Notes: a model not told the origin generated them from the letters alone. A stretch of DNA of 64,000 nt from Sipunculus nudus (GCA_026874595.1 CM049309.1:13754576-13818575), one strand, 5' to 3'; counted from the stretch's first letter, positions 35,540 to 47,311 are shown. Made by a program: numbers and translations.

Positions 35540-36880
35540 CAGCAGTCTGGTGGCGCCACCTGTATTTTTTTCGATTTTTACGAATTTTTTTCTCTATTAT
35601 TGAGACCTCTTAAGATGTGGTCATCAGTTAACAGGGCACAAATCAGAATGACTGGACCTAGAATCTTCTCTCTTGACATGCAGGGAGGGCCATGAAAAAT
35701 CTCCTTGAAAACCTGAAATTAGGTCTCTGTTAACCATATCCTTCGAGCTATGGGGCTCTGAACTACCCCCCAGAATAATGCAAAATTTGATACAAAAGCT
35801 CAAGTATCTTAATAACTACTGCATTGATCACCATGATTTTTTGCATGAATATTGATCATGGGATGTTCCATCATTTCCTGCAGACTGGTGGCACCACCTG
35901 TATTTTTTCCAATTTTTACGAATTTTTTTCTCTTTATTCAGACCTGCAATGAAACTGTCATCTGTTAACAGGGCACAAATCGTAACCACTCGATCTGGAA
36001 TCTTCAAACTTAATATCCAGGGAGGTCCATGAAAAATCTCATTGAAAACCTGAAATTAGGTCTCTGTTACCCATATCCTTTGAGCTATGGGGCTCTGAAA
36101 TACCCCCCAGCATAATGCAAAATTTGATACAAAAGCTCAAGTATAACTCTGAATAAGCTCCGAATATCTGAGTATCTGAATAACTACTACATTGATCACC
36201 ATGATTCTTTTCATGAATTTTGATTATGGAATGTTCCGGATCCATCACTTCCTGCAGACTGGTGGCGCCACCTGTATTTTTTTTGCAATTTTACGATTTT
36301 TTTTCTATATATTTGAGACCTTCAAAGAAGGTCCATGAAAAGTCTCTATGGAAACCTGAAATTAGGTCTCTGTTACCCATATCCTTCGAGCTATGGGGCT
36401 TGTAAGTACTTCTTAGAATCATTAAAAATGTGATACAAAAGCTGCAATATCTGAATAACTAATGTACTGATGGCCATGATTTTTTGCATTCATATTGATC
36501 ATGGAGTGTTTCATCAGTTCCTGCAGACATGTGGCGCAACCTATTTTTTAAAATTTGTACGCATTTTTTTTTTATTTTGCGACTTTCAAATAAAGCCTTA
36601 TCTTGTAACAGGGCACAAATCGTAACCACTTGACCTAGAATCTTCATACTTGACATCTAGGGAGATCCATGAAAAGTCTTCATGGAAATCTGAAATTAGG
36701 TCTCCGTTACCCATATCCTCTGAGCTATCGGGCTCATAAGTACCCCCGAAATAATTAAAAATGTGATACAAAAACGGTGTTTGTCTGAGACCCTTGGACT
36801 GATCTTCCGTAACCCGGCATTGTTGTTCCCTCACCTATGTAGTTGTGCATAACAAAGACAGGTGGCACCACCTGCAATCC
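35540..36880. repeat. Four degenerate tandem units of about 340-375 bp
   Basis: Each unit has 'gcagac(t)ggtggc(g)ccacctgtatttttt' (35546, 35885, 36258, 36528), then 'cctgaaattaggtctctgttacccatatcctt(c)gagctatggggct' and 'ttgatacaaaagct'. A further palindrome-bearing stretch ends the mosaic near 36870. Later units have decayed palindromes (GGTGGCACCACC, GTGGCGCAACC). Confidence 0.8.
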
Positions 36881-37461
36881 TTTCTGGGCAGTCTGAATCT
36901 GGGTGTCTTTTAGATAACAGCCGATATCTCAGAAGAGGCTCAATGTATTGAGCTGAAAGTTAGCATGTATATAGATCTTGGATCTCTCCATCTTGTAATC
37001 GAATTCAACAATCCTTGAATTCAGCTGAGCGTCATGGCCCATGGGCCACTAGTTGCCTATGGTGCCGATCCATTTTTTTTTTTTTTTATAAAGGTGTGAA
37101 ACTGTAAAGGGTCGTCTTATAGCATGCAGCCTTTACCCCATTAAGGCATAAATCCCTGCCACATTCGGTGACTGATATGTTCTACTTAAAGGCGGAACAT
37201 TACTCCTAAGATTCTGGCAATGTCAGAATCTTTTAAATAGCCAACCAACAATTTAAAGGGTTCGAATTATAAGTGTGCTTTATTTAAGTTTGATTCTACA
37301 TGTGTCTCACTAGTTGCTTATGCTGGGCTTGGACCGCGTTGTGTGAATACCGCAGCACAAATTTGAAACCAGTGACGCAGATATGTATGTCGTCAGCGTA
37401 TTGCCAAATGCTAACCATTAATCTACGGAAGGGCGTTGACGTCGTACATGAGAAAGAATAA

Positions 37462-38008
37462 GGGTGCCTATCCATAGATGCGGGTCCCCGCGCGGGTCCC
37501 GCACGGCTATAATCCAAAGAGTGTATTATCTGTCCCCCTCTCCATACGTGCGGGTCCCCGCATAGGACCCGCATGCCGATCGCAGTGTTGGATTTCTGCG
37601 GGGGGCCGCATACGGATGCTACCTGCGGTATATAAGATGCTGGTATTTGCTTTTGTCTTTGGAAAAGAGCTGATAGTGCTTTAAGTCTGAATAAAAGAAT
37701 ATACGACAAGCTTTCATCGAGATACGGCCCGGAAGCCAACTCTAGGCAATTAACGTGTGCCAGGATCTAAGCTTGGCTTTTGAGATACCCGCCTCAAGCC
37801 TTGCTTAGCTAGTAAAAATATTTAAGCTGAATATTGGATCAAAAGATATCAGTAAACTTTAAGAAATTATGATTATTAGTGCATGCGTTTACCACAATAA
37901 ATGGGTCATCCGCATGCGGTGACCCGCATACATGAAAAGGGTCTCTCCGCATGCAGAAACCCGCGCAGGTCCCGCACGGACAAATATCCGCATGTATGGC
38001 AAGGAACC
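37462..38008. mobile_element. PIF/Harbinger-like MITE
   Basis: Terminal inverted repeats GGGTGCCTATCCATAGATGC and, inverted, GGTTCCTTGCCATACATGC, flanked by TAA on both sides (37459-37461, 38009-38011), the target-site type of PIF/Harbinger elements. The subterminal parts are rich in 'gcgggtccc' and 'ccgcatg' motifs in both orientations. 547 bp, no coding capacity. A superfamily call from ends alone is tentative. Confidence 0.55.
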
Positions 38009-38274
38009 TAAAGGACTTAGCACTGAACCTCGAGGGATGTTCAAGCCTCAGGAGTAATCTCCTGAGCTTTTATACCTTTAAGAGTAACCATTAGAAATAT
38101 GTCAAGAATGAAGAGATGTATATATATCTTTATTCGTACAAGGAAGTACAGTACATAACATGCAATGAAAAAGAAATACGAAATAAATGTAAGATATACA
38201 GGAAAAAAGGAAAGAAAAATAAAAGTTCAGTCCATACCTATTACAAAATCGGTTGATAAAAAATCAATTAGCGT

Positions 38275-38790
38275 TTAAACCTCATCGGAGGTCAAATGTG
38301 ATATACATATTCTATCTTTGCATTCTATTAATTCCAACAGTAAACCTAAATTAATGGATGTTGTTACCATCATCAATTGTCTCTTAAGTATCTTTTTATT
38401 TCTAATATATTTCTTTATATTTATGTGGGATCTCATAACTTTGATGAGGAGACCGTCAGACCATACATCCACATCAAGGCCGTTTCCACATCGAGAAATA
38501 TGGTTAAGGTGTGTTGTTTCGCCTCAGACCTTAGTCATGATATCCTGATTAAGATATGATCTCATGTTGATATCCCGCAGTGAAAGCCTGATCGATCGTA
38601 GTTAAAAAATGGATCACCCAGGTCAACCGGTCTATTCTCTAAGAACGTATTGATTCTGTTCTTTATATTTTTAAATGGCTTTCCCAACAGGCTGATGGGC
38701 CTGAAGATTGTTGGTTTATCAGTTGTTTTGCAAAGTTTGTGGATCACAGTTAACAGTAATGTAAACACCACAACATGGAAAAAAATCATA
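38275..38790 (-). pseudogene. Decayed reverse transcriptase fragment of a non-LTR retrotransposon
   Basis: Reading on the minus strand, 'RPISLLGKPFKNIKNRINTFLEN' followed by 'FFNYDRSGFHCGIST' corresponds to the 'RPISLL...NRL..FLE...QFGFR.GHST' segment of LINE reverse transcriptases. About 130 bp further on, 'LDVETAL' and, after a frameshift, 'DGLLIKV' match the catalytic motif A region ('LDVEKAFD.VWHDGLL'), with the catalytic aspartate region damaged. No full element is present. Confidence 0.65.
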
Positions 38791-39177
38791 TACAAAGTTC
38801 CATTCGAGAAAAAAAGGACATGAAACAATATTAACGATATTTTATAACATATCCAGACACAGACTAAACAACAAAGAAATCTATAAAGCAATACTAAAAA
38901 TATAAATTAATCGCACATTTTTAATAAAAAGACAAATACGTCAAAATATATTTGCATATGCGGCATGAATTCTGTAAAATAAAACAAAGTATATTTCCAA
39001 TTCCTCTGTTACATAAGATATCTGGAATATACAAACTGTGCCATAATCGTCATTATGGATCTCTCTTTGTCTCCGTTTGTCTTTTTTTTTCTGTGTTTTT
39101 GCATAAATCTGGGGGTATCATGCAAGCTTATGTAAGATTTCGTGAATTTGTTTGCTTGTAGTATATCTTCAGGAAAT

Positions 39178-40898
39178 TTAAAGGAACTTAATTTTCGTAA
39201 TATTAGGGCCATATCCCTTATATTCTGAAGCGGAGGCGTAAAACTGTGAAAATGTCGGCGCACTTGACCTTTCTGACCCGGCACGCCATGCTAAGACATC
39301 CGGATTACTGGGGCTATGAACGCAAACATCACTTCCGAGCAGGCGAAGAGTTTCCACAATTCTTTCCTGCATCTTCATTCTGAGATGTTCACATCTGAAA
39401 TTTCCACCGACCAGGACAACATTTTTGGCCATAATCTCTTTCAGTTCAGGATCGACGCGTTTTAACACATTGTGAATCATATTTGGGACCCCAGGGCTGT
39501 TTGAACCCGAGACAGAGGGGTCCAACAGTGGTGACGTAATATCTATTTTATCCCAGGTTATGATTACAGAACTTCCGTCTGAACGCCTCACTTTGGTCTC
39601 AGCATCAGCCAAAAGGTTTTCTAAAAGAAGATGTTTTCTGACCACGTCATTATCATAAAATGGCTGGATTGATGGGTCGAGTTGGTAGAGCATGAATTCA
39701 TCCAAGTCAACATCAAGATTTAAACTAGCGTATTTCAAGATGCTCCCCGCGTAGACTGGTATTACAGAAGTAGTCCCGTCCTCACTGTACACTACAATAC
39801 CAGTGTCATCTCCAAGTGCTTCCAGTGCAAGAACCTCCCTCGGTACCAGCGCTAAACCTGGCACCCCGAAAGTCTCAAACAAGATCTCAGATAGTTGATT
39901 TAAATTCTCGAAGGCAGCGCTCCCCGTGAGAAGAAACGGATGTACGTCTGCATCAGCTGCCAGATTTTCTAGAAGGTTTTCTATCAGTAGTTGAAGAAAC
40001 CCACATTTATCACTTTTCACCTGAGCTAATGGGTAAGAAAGTTTCAGCCCTTTCTGGTTCCTCAGAGCATTATTTCCTATTTGAATTTTCGTGTTCGTTT
40101 CTTGTTGTGGGATGGAGGAGCCGATCAGAGAACGCTGCAAACATATATAACAAACAAATAGAGTACAGTGCGGTTTCTACCCCTCCCGCCGTGACTATAA
40201 TCTACATTCGTTCTAAGTCACTTAACTCAGTCACTGCTTGTAAAGGATGCCTTAGTCCTATACGACCAGCAGGTTGCTGGTACAGGGCAAAGATCGTTGG
40301 GACCTATTAATACGAAATACTGTAGGTTTTCGCCATGCAAGTATATTTTTTACCCAAACTCGCAATATCTTACTCTCATTGGTCGGAACAGTCTTGGGAA
40401 AGCGCCCTGACGACCGTACTTATTGGTACAGTGGAGTGGAATAAGGTTGAACCAATGTAAACTGACCACCGCGTGAGGAAATCTATACAGTATTGACCCT
40501 TTATTAAGTGTAACCTTTATCAAGATCGAAAATATTACACCCTGGAGAATGTGACCAAAATAATTTTTCTAGAACACGTTTTATGATTGTACCATTAAAG
40601 AATAACTTAAGATCTTTGTTAGTTATATAACTACATGAAACTTTCATTCTAAAATTAACTTCAGTTAAGATGTTAAATGTATAGAATGGTAAGGGGGTCC
40701 ACCATTTTATCAATTATGTATACAGTCGTTTGAAATTGATTTATTCAAATCAGGATGATAAAACCTTGATATACATACCCTGGTGCGACCTGCACAAGCG
40801 CTGGTCTGTAGTGCAGGGTCATCATCACCGGCATAACCCGATCTGACGCTCTTCTTCTCAAGATGAGTCACAATAGGTGAGCTGACTTCTCCCAACAT
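39178..40898 (-). CDS. Divergent actin-like protein, two exons, predicted without ATPase activity
   Basis: Exon 1 is 40779-40898 (40 codons, ATG at 40898-40896, donor gtatgt) and exon 2 is 39178-40134 (acceptor 'gtttgcag'), both in phase 0, giving 358 residues against 375 for actin. The actin order is followed throughout: 'VRSGYAGDDDP' (actin VKAGFAGDDAP), a segment of D-loop length, 'LKLSYPL', 'HPFLLTGSA', 'ILFETFGVPGLALV', 'TGIVVYSEDGTTSVIPVYAG', 'VLVGGN' and, near the end, 'SPSNPDVLAWRAGSERSSAPTFSQF'. Key ATP residues are changed. The first phosphate loop (DNGSG) is replaced by 'THLEKKS'. In the second (DSGDG), D154 and G156 are Y and E. Catalytic Q137 and H161 align with R and S. The actin fold is likely but polymerisation and hydrolysis are not. 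It could be an orphan actin-related protein or a decaying actin copy; the open frame and intact splice sites argue for the former. An upstream acceptor-like 'atttcag' at about 40910 suggests a 5' UTR exon. Confidence 0.75.
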
Positions 40899-41115
40899 GT
40901 TGTAACAGTACCTCTGAAATGATTCAGTTCTAAATTCATCAATCAAACAAGAGTACCGCAAATTCTGCATACTATCTTGTTTCATATATATATATAAGAT
41001 GAGTCACAATAGGTGAGCTGACTTCTCCCAACATGTTGTAACAGTACCTCTGAAATGATTCAGTTCTAAATTCATCAATCAAACAAGAGTACCGCAAATT
41101 CTGCATACTATCTTG

Positions 41116-41132
<17 letters not shown>
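40861..41132. repeat. 136-bp tandem duplication over the actin-like gene start
   Basis: 40861-40996 and 40997-41132 are essentially identical. The first copy holds the actin-like start codon and first codons; the second carries the same ATG context upstream but runs into (AT)n instead of the rest of exon 1. A long (AT)n tract follows to 41177. Confidence 0.9.

Positions 41133-41177
<45 letters not shown>
41118..41177. repeat. (AT)n microsatellite
   Basis: Uninterrupted TA dinucleotides directly after the duplicated start region. Confidence 0.95.
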
Positions 41178-41179
<2 letters not shown>

Positions 41180-41849
41180 GGTTAGCTTAAACCCGTTTCA
41201 TCATCAACTTGCTTTCAAAAACTGAAAATGACGGACTTAACGTTGGTTTAAAGTTATGAAAAGAATCTGTAGCAGGCCATGGTGTTTTAACCGGTGTTGG
41301 CTTGCCCAGGGTCACACCCGCGTACGTGATACTTACAATCGGCATATTTGCATATCCAATATAACTGGTAGGCATACGTCCCGCAAGGATTTACACGAAT
41401 GATGCTTTAAAATGCTTTTGGAATTCAAAGAAACTTGGTTCCTCACCTGGCAGTAAGTCTTTATGTGTAGTGTATTATATTTTCTTGACTGTTCAATTTC
41501 CCTCCACAGTTGATCATATACCGGTGCATGTACATACACTGATGGTCGACTGTCTGATCTCCTAACAGTTCCTGAACCTTCAGCTTTTTTTGTGAAGAGA
41601 CCGTAACTGGTGTTTGCAGCATCATTGGTTGTTTATATAGACAATCATTGCATGAGAAAAACATTTTTTCATCATCGAAAATTCCCCATTTCAACTTGTT
41701 CATTTCAACTGTGGGCTACCTTTGAGGTAAGCCTATATGTATATATTACATCAGCCCTACCTATGTGGGGAAAACCCCGTGTAGCATGCAGGTCAGGCAG
41801 GATAGCCCCCCTTGATTGTACACCTGGGTATTATCTGGCCTAGCCCAAA
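41178..41849. other. No gene recognised
   Basis: Short open frames only, with no family motif or exon-like boundaries that I could support. Confidence 0.35.
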
Positions 41850-41945
41850 CTATACCCGGGGTATAAAATGGGCTATAGGCTAGATTATACCCCGGGGTAA
41901 AATTTCTCCTAGTCCATTTTATACCCTCTTAGCCAGATTATACCC
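41850..41945. repeat. Cluster of TATACCCCGGGGTATA-type palindromes (left)
   Basis: 'TATACCCGGGGTATA', 'TATACCCCGGGGTA' and two half-sites ('tttatacccc', 'gattatacccc') in under 100 bp. A matching cluster lies at 42635-42722. Confidence 0.75.
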
Positions 41946-43127
41946 CCTGTTGCTTTTAATAACGGTGCTTTATACCTTAAAAGTGTAGTATTTTACGAAA
42001 TGACTCACTTTCTGTCATATGTTTTATCAATGTAAATGCATGAATAACATCTAAGGCGATCGGTATGTAAGTATGTAGAATCGGGTCAGTATATAACAGT
42101 ATTGTCTCTGGATTTTCGGAATTTATGTCATCAGCTTATATCAGACTCCCAATTAAATCAAACCTACAACTAAATATCCTCATTTAAACATACTCTAGCT
42201 GAGAATAGTAACATGATGTATAAAATTAAAGTAAATATATAAAAGTATAGTTCTAATGTAGTTTCAGTTGAATAGATTAAGGAAGTTACTAAATATGTAA
42301 TTCTCTATAGCTTTTTTTGTATCAATATAGTATTGTACGTTTTGTCGTGACAGTGTCCGATTTAAACATATATTTGAATGCACACATTGCTCTGATCATA
42401 GATATACAAATGAATTAATCAACCATGGTTTGGTGTACTCTTAATCCTATTAATCTGATAATTTACCATGCGTGGCGATAGAAAACAAATATTATCAATA
42501 ATTTATAAGATTAGGTATGTTTTAAATACTTTTGATCCAATGGATCTCCGCATCTGGCATGATACAAGTCAGTTTCTGTGATTCGTGTGAGGGGTATATA
42601 CAAGTGGAGTGGACGGGTGTAAAACAGACTATATAGGCCAGAATAATACCACGGGGTATATAGGCCATAGGCAAAAATATATACCCGGGTATAAACTGGT
42701 CAGGGGGTATAATCTGGCCTGTTACACCGAGGGCTTGGACTCGCTGGACGTTTTCTTTCTTTCTTGTTTGTGTTCCATTCCATACCAACTTAACTAATAA
42801 AATATTATAAAATAAATGAAATAAAACGCTGGACCTTGGTTGCCAGCAAAGTTTGCAAAGTTATATTACAAGCAAATGGGCTCTAAACCGCACAGCTTAC
42901 GTCAGCTTCAACCATGCAGGGAAACGACAAGACATTTGGATTCACCGCAACATGCATCGTTTTAATTATGGCTAACCAAACTATATAATAGGTGTTTATC
43001 GATGAATTGAATCGAAGCCGGTCATTAATCTATAATCGATTAAGACATGCAATAATCGGTTAATTCCAATCATTTTATTTACATTCATAATACGCCCGTC
43101 CATGATATAGGACGTATTGTGATGCAC
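41946..43127. repeat. AT-rich segment with second palindrome cluster at 42635-42722
   Basis: 42640 'ataccacggggtatat', 42690 'tatacccgggtata' and 42705 'gggggtataatctggcc' repeat the motif of the left cluster, and 'tctggcc' adjoins both clusters. The pair may be the ends of a MITE-like element of about 890 bp, but I could not define termini or a target duplication. No coding sequence was seen. Confidence 0.4.
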
Positions 43128-43360
43128 CCTCGGTCCGTCTTTTAACCTTTCGTGTCGGAACGATAAGTTACCAGGGATATGACGGATGTTCACGAATCTC
43201 GAAATAACTTCTTACCAATAAATTATCTTACCCAAGTTCGATTAAAGGCAAAATCCATGCATGTTCAAATATGAGGTCAGAGGTCTCCAAGCCCCTTTGT
43301 GCATGGTGTCGAAGCGGTAACTTATCGTTCCGACACGAAAGGTTAAAAGACGGACCGAGG
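43128..43360. repeat. Perfect 45-bp inverted repeat with 143-bp spacer
   Basis: 43128-43172 and 43316-43360 are exact reverse complements ('cctcggtccgtcttttaacc' begins the left arm). The right arm is bracketed by direct copies of 'ggtgtcgaagcggtaact' (43304 and 43359), as if it had been copied and inserted there. Confidence 0.9.
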
Positions 43361-43620
43361 TGTCGAAGCGGTAACTAATCAGAAATATGATTGATTTAAA
43401 TGAAAATCAAGAGAAATATAATCCATAATATTTTCTCGTCTAAGTTCGATTTTCATCAAAATCTGTTCATATTTAATGAGGTCAGAGTTCACCAGACTTT
43501 TGCGGCGTCAAGATGACATAAGAAAAATCAGATGGATAGAGTCTCTCCCAAAATTCTGCAAAATTCACGCCTATTTAATAAGGTCAGAGGTTACCAGACT
43601 TTTTTGTTGTCTTCGTCCGT
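43220..43620. repeat. Three degenerate units of a short tandem family
   Basis: 'agttcgatt(tt)...caaaat(c)...tatttaatgaggtcagag(g)t...ccagac(tt)' recurs at about 43236, 43445 and 43550. Confidence 0.55.
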
Positions 43621-44225
43621 TAACTTTTAAGGTCACTGCATTAAATAACCATGGCTTTCATGCATTTTTATAAAACTCTCCATAACCACTCCCAAAATCG
43701 CTACACTTGCAGAATGTGCCCCACAAAAAATGTACGCTCTTTACACAGCGCTTTACCCATAGGCCAACTACCTATATCATAAGCGCTGTTTGTTATGACC
43801 TTATATCCTGAATCTCTACACCAGAGGGAAGCACTGTATTTCGGTCCAATCAGATGAGTCCCTGTGCTGAAGACAACACGGTTTACCAGCCAAGCGAGGA
43901 ATACACGGAACCAATGTTGTTCATTTCGTTTTGAGTGACAGCTCATCGCCCCGGCGACCGTTTGAACAAGCCAGAGGCTCAGAGAAAATTGCCCCTCACG
44001 TGGTTTCTGGGCGGAGCCTGATGCCTGTCGAGTGTTTGTTGACTTGCATTTGGTTGGCTGCTCGTCACTGCTCATCAGCAGTTTGTTTTCAGCAGACAGG
44101 CCCATGTGCACCACCTGGTGTTTAAGTGCATCATAAACGGTCAAAGCAGGCAGCGCGAAAATCTGTAGCTTCTTTAGAAGCGCAAGACTTCCGCTGCCTC
44201 GGGAGCGTATAAAAATGCAGAAGAG
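43621..44225. other. Mixed sequence without a supported gene
   Basis: Contains a 147-codon minus-strand open frame (43701-44144) with no recognisable domain or splice context. Confidence 0.3.
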
Positions 44226-44815
44226 CCCCGGGGAAGAATGGGAATTCCAATTTTACCGGGAAGAATGGGACTCATTTCATACTATCACTTGATTCTCATT
44301 TTCCCGGGACAATTGAGAAGTTTTTCCCGGGATAATTCTCATTTTTTCCCAGCTTCTTATCCTCTGACAAGTTAATCTCCACAACCTGTCCTAGCTATTA
44401 TTATAATAAAACCATAAAAACATGAAGGAACTTGTTTTATTTATAAAACTTATCTCAACTAGCAATTGTATGCTTCACATTGTATTCACATAATTATATT
44501 TAAGGAAGTGTACTTAAACAGTTCAAAATTATCTGAAAGAAAGATAAAGTTTCTTTTTTGAAAAAAGTAAGATTGACATAAAAAATTGAAAAAAAGAGTT
44601 ATCAGTTGCCATAAATGATTCCTGTTCTTCCCAGGATAAATGAGAATTCTTATTTTTCCCAGATTTGAATTTCAAAACTGAATTCGAATCTCTCATGATA
44701 AAATGAGAATTCTCATTTTTCCCGGGAAGAACAGGAATCATGTCATCTCTTGATTCTCATTTTTCCCGGGAAGAATGAGAATTCCCATTTTCCCGGGAAG
44801 GTTCTGAATCTTTCC
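44226..44815. repeat. CCCGGGAAGAATGAGAATTC repeat cluster
   Basis: Two clusters (44226-44350 and 44640-44810) made of 'ttcccgggaagaatg(a/g)gaattc' and its complement, separated by an AT-rich 280 bp. The outer edges are roughly inverted to each other, as in a foldback or MITE-like element; termini are not clear. Confidence 0.5.
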
Positions 44816-45702
44816 CAATTCTCTTTTCTTTTCACTCGAAATATATATAGTTTCGTCAGCCAACTAAAACTACGCTGTCAACTAGTACATCTAGCCTGTT
44901 TGTAGGTTTTATCCTTTTGAAAACCAGAATGTTTACTTCTGTCACACTAGGTAGTACAAATTAATGAAGTCGGCTCACTTTAGTCTTTTGGAATTACAGC
45001 TGCGACAACAGGTATCGGTTAACTAGGCTTGGCTCAGCTTAACCTTGTCTTGGCGAGACAGCAGCGGCTTCGGCGACAGGGCTATGAACTTACAATAGAT
45101 GGTGTACAGGACTCCTTTACACTGTTTATTACAATTGCTTATTGTTCTTTCTTGCAAAGGAAATGCTTGCTCTTCTTACAGATGACAACTGGATATGAAA
45201 TATCTTTTACTGCCTGCGATTTATTTGAAGGGGCCCATCACCTATCTGACCTTTATTAACTAAAGGTAATCCCTTGGAGCTTTTACAAAAATAGGCCTGA
45301 AAACATGGATATCACCGCACAAAGGCTGCTTGTTTTGTTTACATCAACGTGTTTATAATATGTTGGGCCAGCCAAAATAATCAAAACAAATTCAACAAGG
45401 GCATCTGGCGGCATGTCAGACAAGCCAGAGCTGTGCAAATGGTGTTTTGCACAGTGGTCTTTCTACCTCAGCATATATGCAACCCTCCATCTTGAGTTTC
45501 ATGTTTTTTCCCAGTTTTTCAACATTGCTGTGTTTACAAACAAGATGTTGATCAACAAATTCATACATCCTTCACGAAGGCGTTATAAGAACTTTTCATT
45601 ACCAGAATTACCCATATAGATCATTGATATATACGCAGATGAAGCCAGAATTCATAAATGCTATTTCAAAAGGTAGATGAATGGACAGCTTTAAAGGATG
45701 TG
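44816..45702. other. No gene recognised
   Basis: Contains 'gaaggggccca' near 45228, reminiscent of the terminus of the TTAA-flanked MITE at 55565, but no matching second end. Confidence 0.3.
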
Positions 45703-46030
45703 CGATCTGCTTTCGCTCTGCTGTCTATACTGCTCTCTGCTTTCGCTCTGTTAATTGTCTATACTGCTCTCTGCTTTCGTTCTGCTGTCTATAGTGCTCT
45801 CTGCTTTCGTTCTGCTGTCTATCCTGTTCTCTGCTTTCGCTCTACTGTCTATATGCTTTCTGCTTTTGCTCTGCTGTCTATACTGCTCTCTGCTTTCGCT
45901 CTGCTGTCTATAATGCTCTCTCTTTTCGCTCTGCTGTCTATTCTGTTCTCTGCTTTCTGTCCTCTGTCTTACTCACTTTTTCTAACATTCTGCTTTCTGT
46001 CCTCTGTCTTACTCACTTTTTCTAACATTT
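45703..46030. repeat. 30-bp minisatellite followed by a 39-bp doublet
   Basis: About eight copies of 'tgctttcgctctgctgtcta...' (30 bp, with 27-34 bp variants) to 45950, then two copies of a 39-bp unit with 'ctgtcctctgtcttactcac'. Because 30 is divisible by three, it stays open in a frame and mimics a repetitive protein. Confidence 0.9.
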
Positions 46031-46559
46031 TTATTCATATACACAGACAGATAAAAAATTGCAGAAAAAGAAACACAAATAACAAACCGTAGCTACCACT
46101 AATACGAAGGAGAGCGTGATACGACAAAACTTGAACTGGCACCTGGATGTGAATATTCATACCAAGAATGCTTGACTGGCTCCAAGAGGTTAGTAAGCAG
46201 ATTAACAAAAATTAAACATGTAATCACCTACACACCACGACATGTTCAAGAATAGTGATTGATACTTTGCACATGTAAAGTCAATACAGGTGTGACCATT
46301 ATATTTTTATTGATTAATATAATGTAAATGAATATTTTTTTACTTAAAGTTATTCTGTAAATAGTAATGCATGATAATTCTGAGTGTATATCGTGTAACA
46401 TGAACATAAACAAAAAATATGCACGCAAGAACTTACAACCACACACCCACACACATGTACACACTTCATGACGAAACTTAGCGTTTATTGCGACACAGAT
46501 GCGTTAAAATGTATCACATGGTTTAAGCCAGAAAGAGGCTTTTCAAATAATAATTGCTT
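46031..46559. other. No gene recognised
   Basis: AT-rich sequence with short open frames only. Confidence 0.35.
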
Positions 46560-46830
46560 CAGGCATTTACTTCCAAAATTACGTTTCTTGCTGTTGTATA
46601 TAAGCGTGCTTAGATGTACGCCACCTTAGACAAAGTGTTAGAAATTTTCCAGCGCTTTTTGCTTTTTTTAAAACGTTTCTTGCTGTTGCAAGCGTGCTTA
46701 TAGATGATGCCACTTGAGTCAAAGTGAAAGAAAATTTTCAACGCTTTTTTTTTCTTTTTTTTATACATTTCTTGCTGATGTAAGCTTGCTTAGATGTATG
46801 TCACATGAGAGTGTGTTAGAAAATTCACAA
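46560..46830. repeat. Three degenerate tandem units of about 105 bp
   Basis: 'tttcttgctg(t/a)tg...aagcgtgctta(g)atgta...cca(c)' followed by 'agaaa(a)ttttc(a)acgcttttt' recurs at about 46583, 46675 and 46768. Confidence 0.7.
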
Positions 46831-47311
46831 CGTTATTCTCTTCAAGAAAAACAAATATATACACACAACAACTAACCTTGTGTCTGAACAGACCGTGTAC
46901 TCTCACTGCATAGTCTGATTGAAAAATGGCGAAGTCATTGGCATTTGTACTTAACCTACGGAATTGGCTTTGTATATTCAGGTCAGGTGTAAGCCGCATT
47001 AGGGAAACCAACTTGGTGTGTGAGGAACTTATAATTTGTTTGAATGACGCAAAATCATAATTATGCATAATCCTTAGGATGTGTTATACCTTGTTTGAGT
47101 GCAATGTCGATGATATAATCGATGTAGCTTATTGCCCAATGCACAGAGTAATGGGTAATCCCCCTTTTCCTATATTGCGTGTCTTTCCTTATAGGCCTAA
47201 TGCATGTTGGTACAGGCACCTTATACCCGTAACTTGACCATACTTCTCTGCTCCATATTACAGAAATAAATGAGTCTTCATTCTCACGAACAACTCAGCT
47301 ATAGAAATTAT

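Noticed and set aside
43701-44144. 147-codon minus-strand open frame as a gene
   Set aside because: No domain, no homologue that I recognise, no supporting splice signals or neighbours; compatible with chance.
45658-46092. Membrane-like repetitive protein
   Set aside because: It is the translation of a 30-bp minisatellite, open only because the unit length is a multiple of three.
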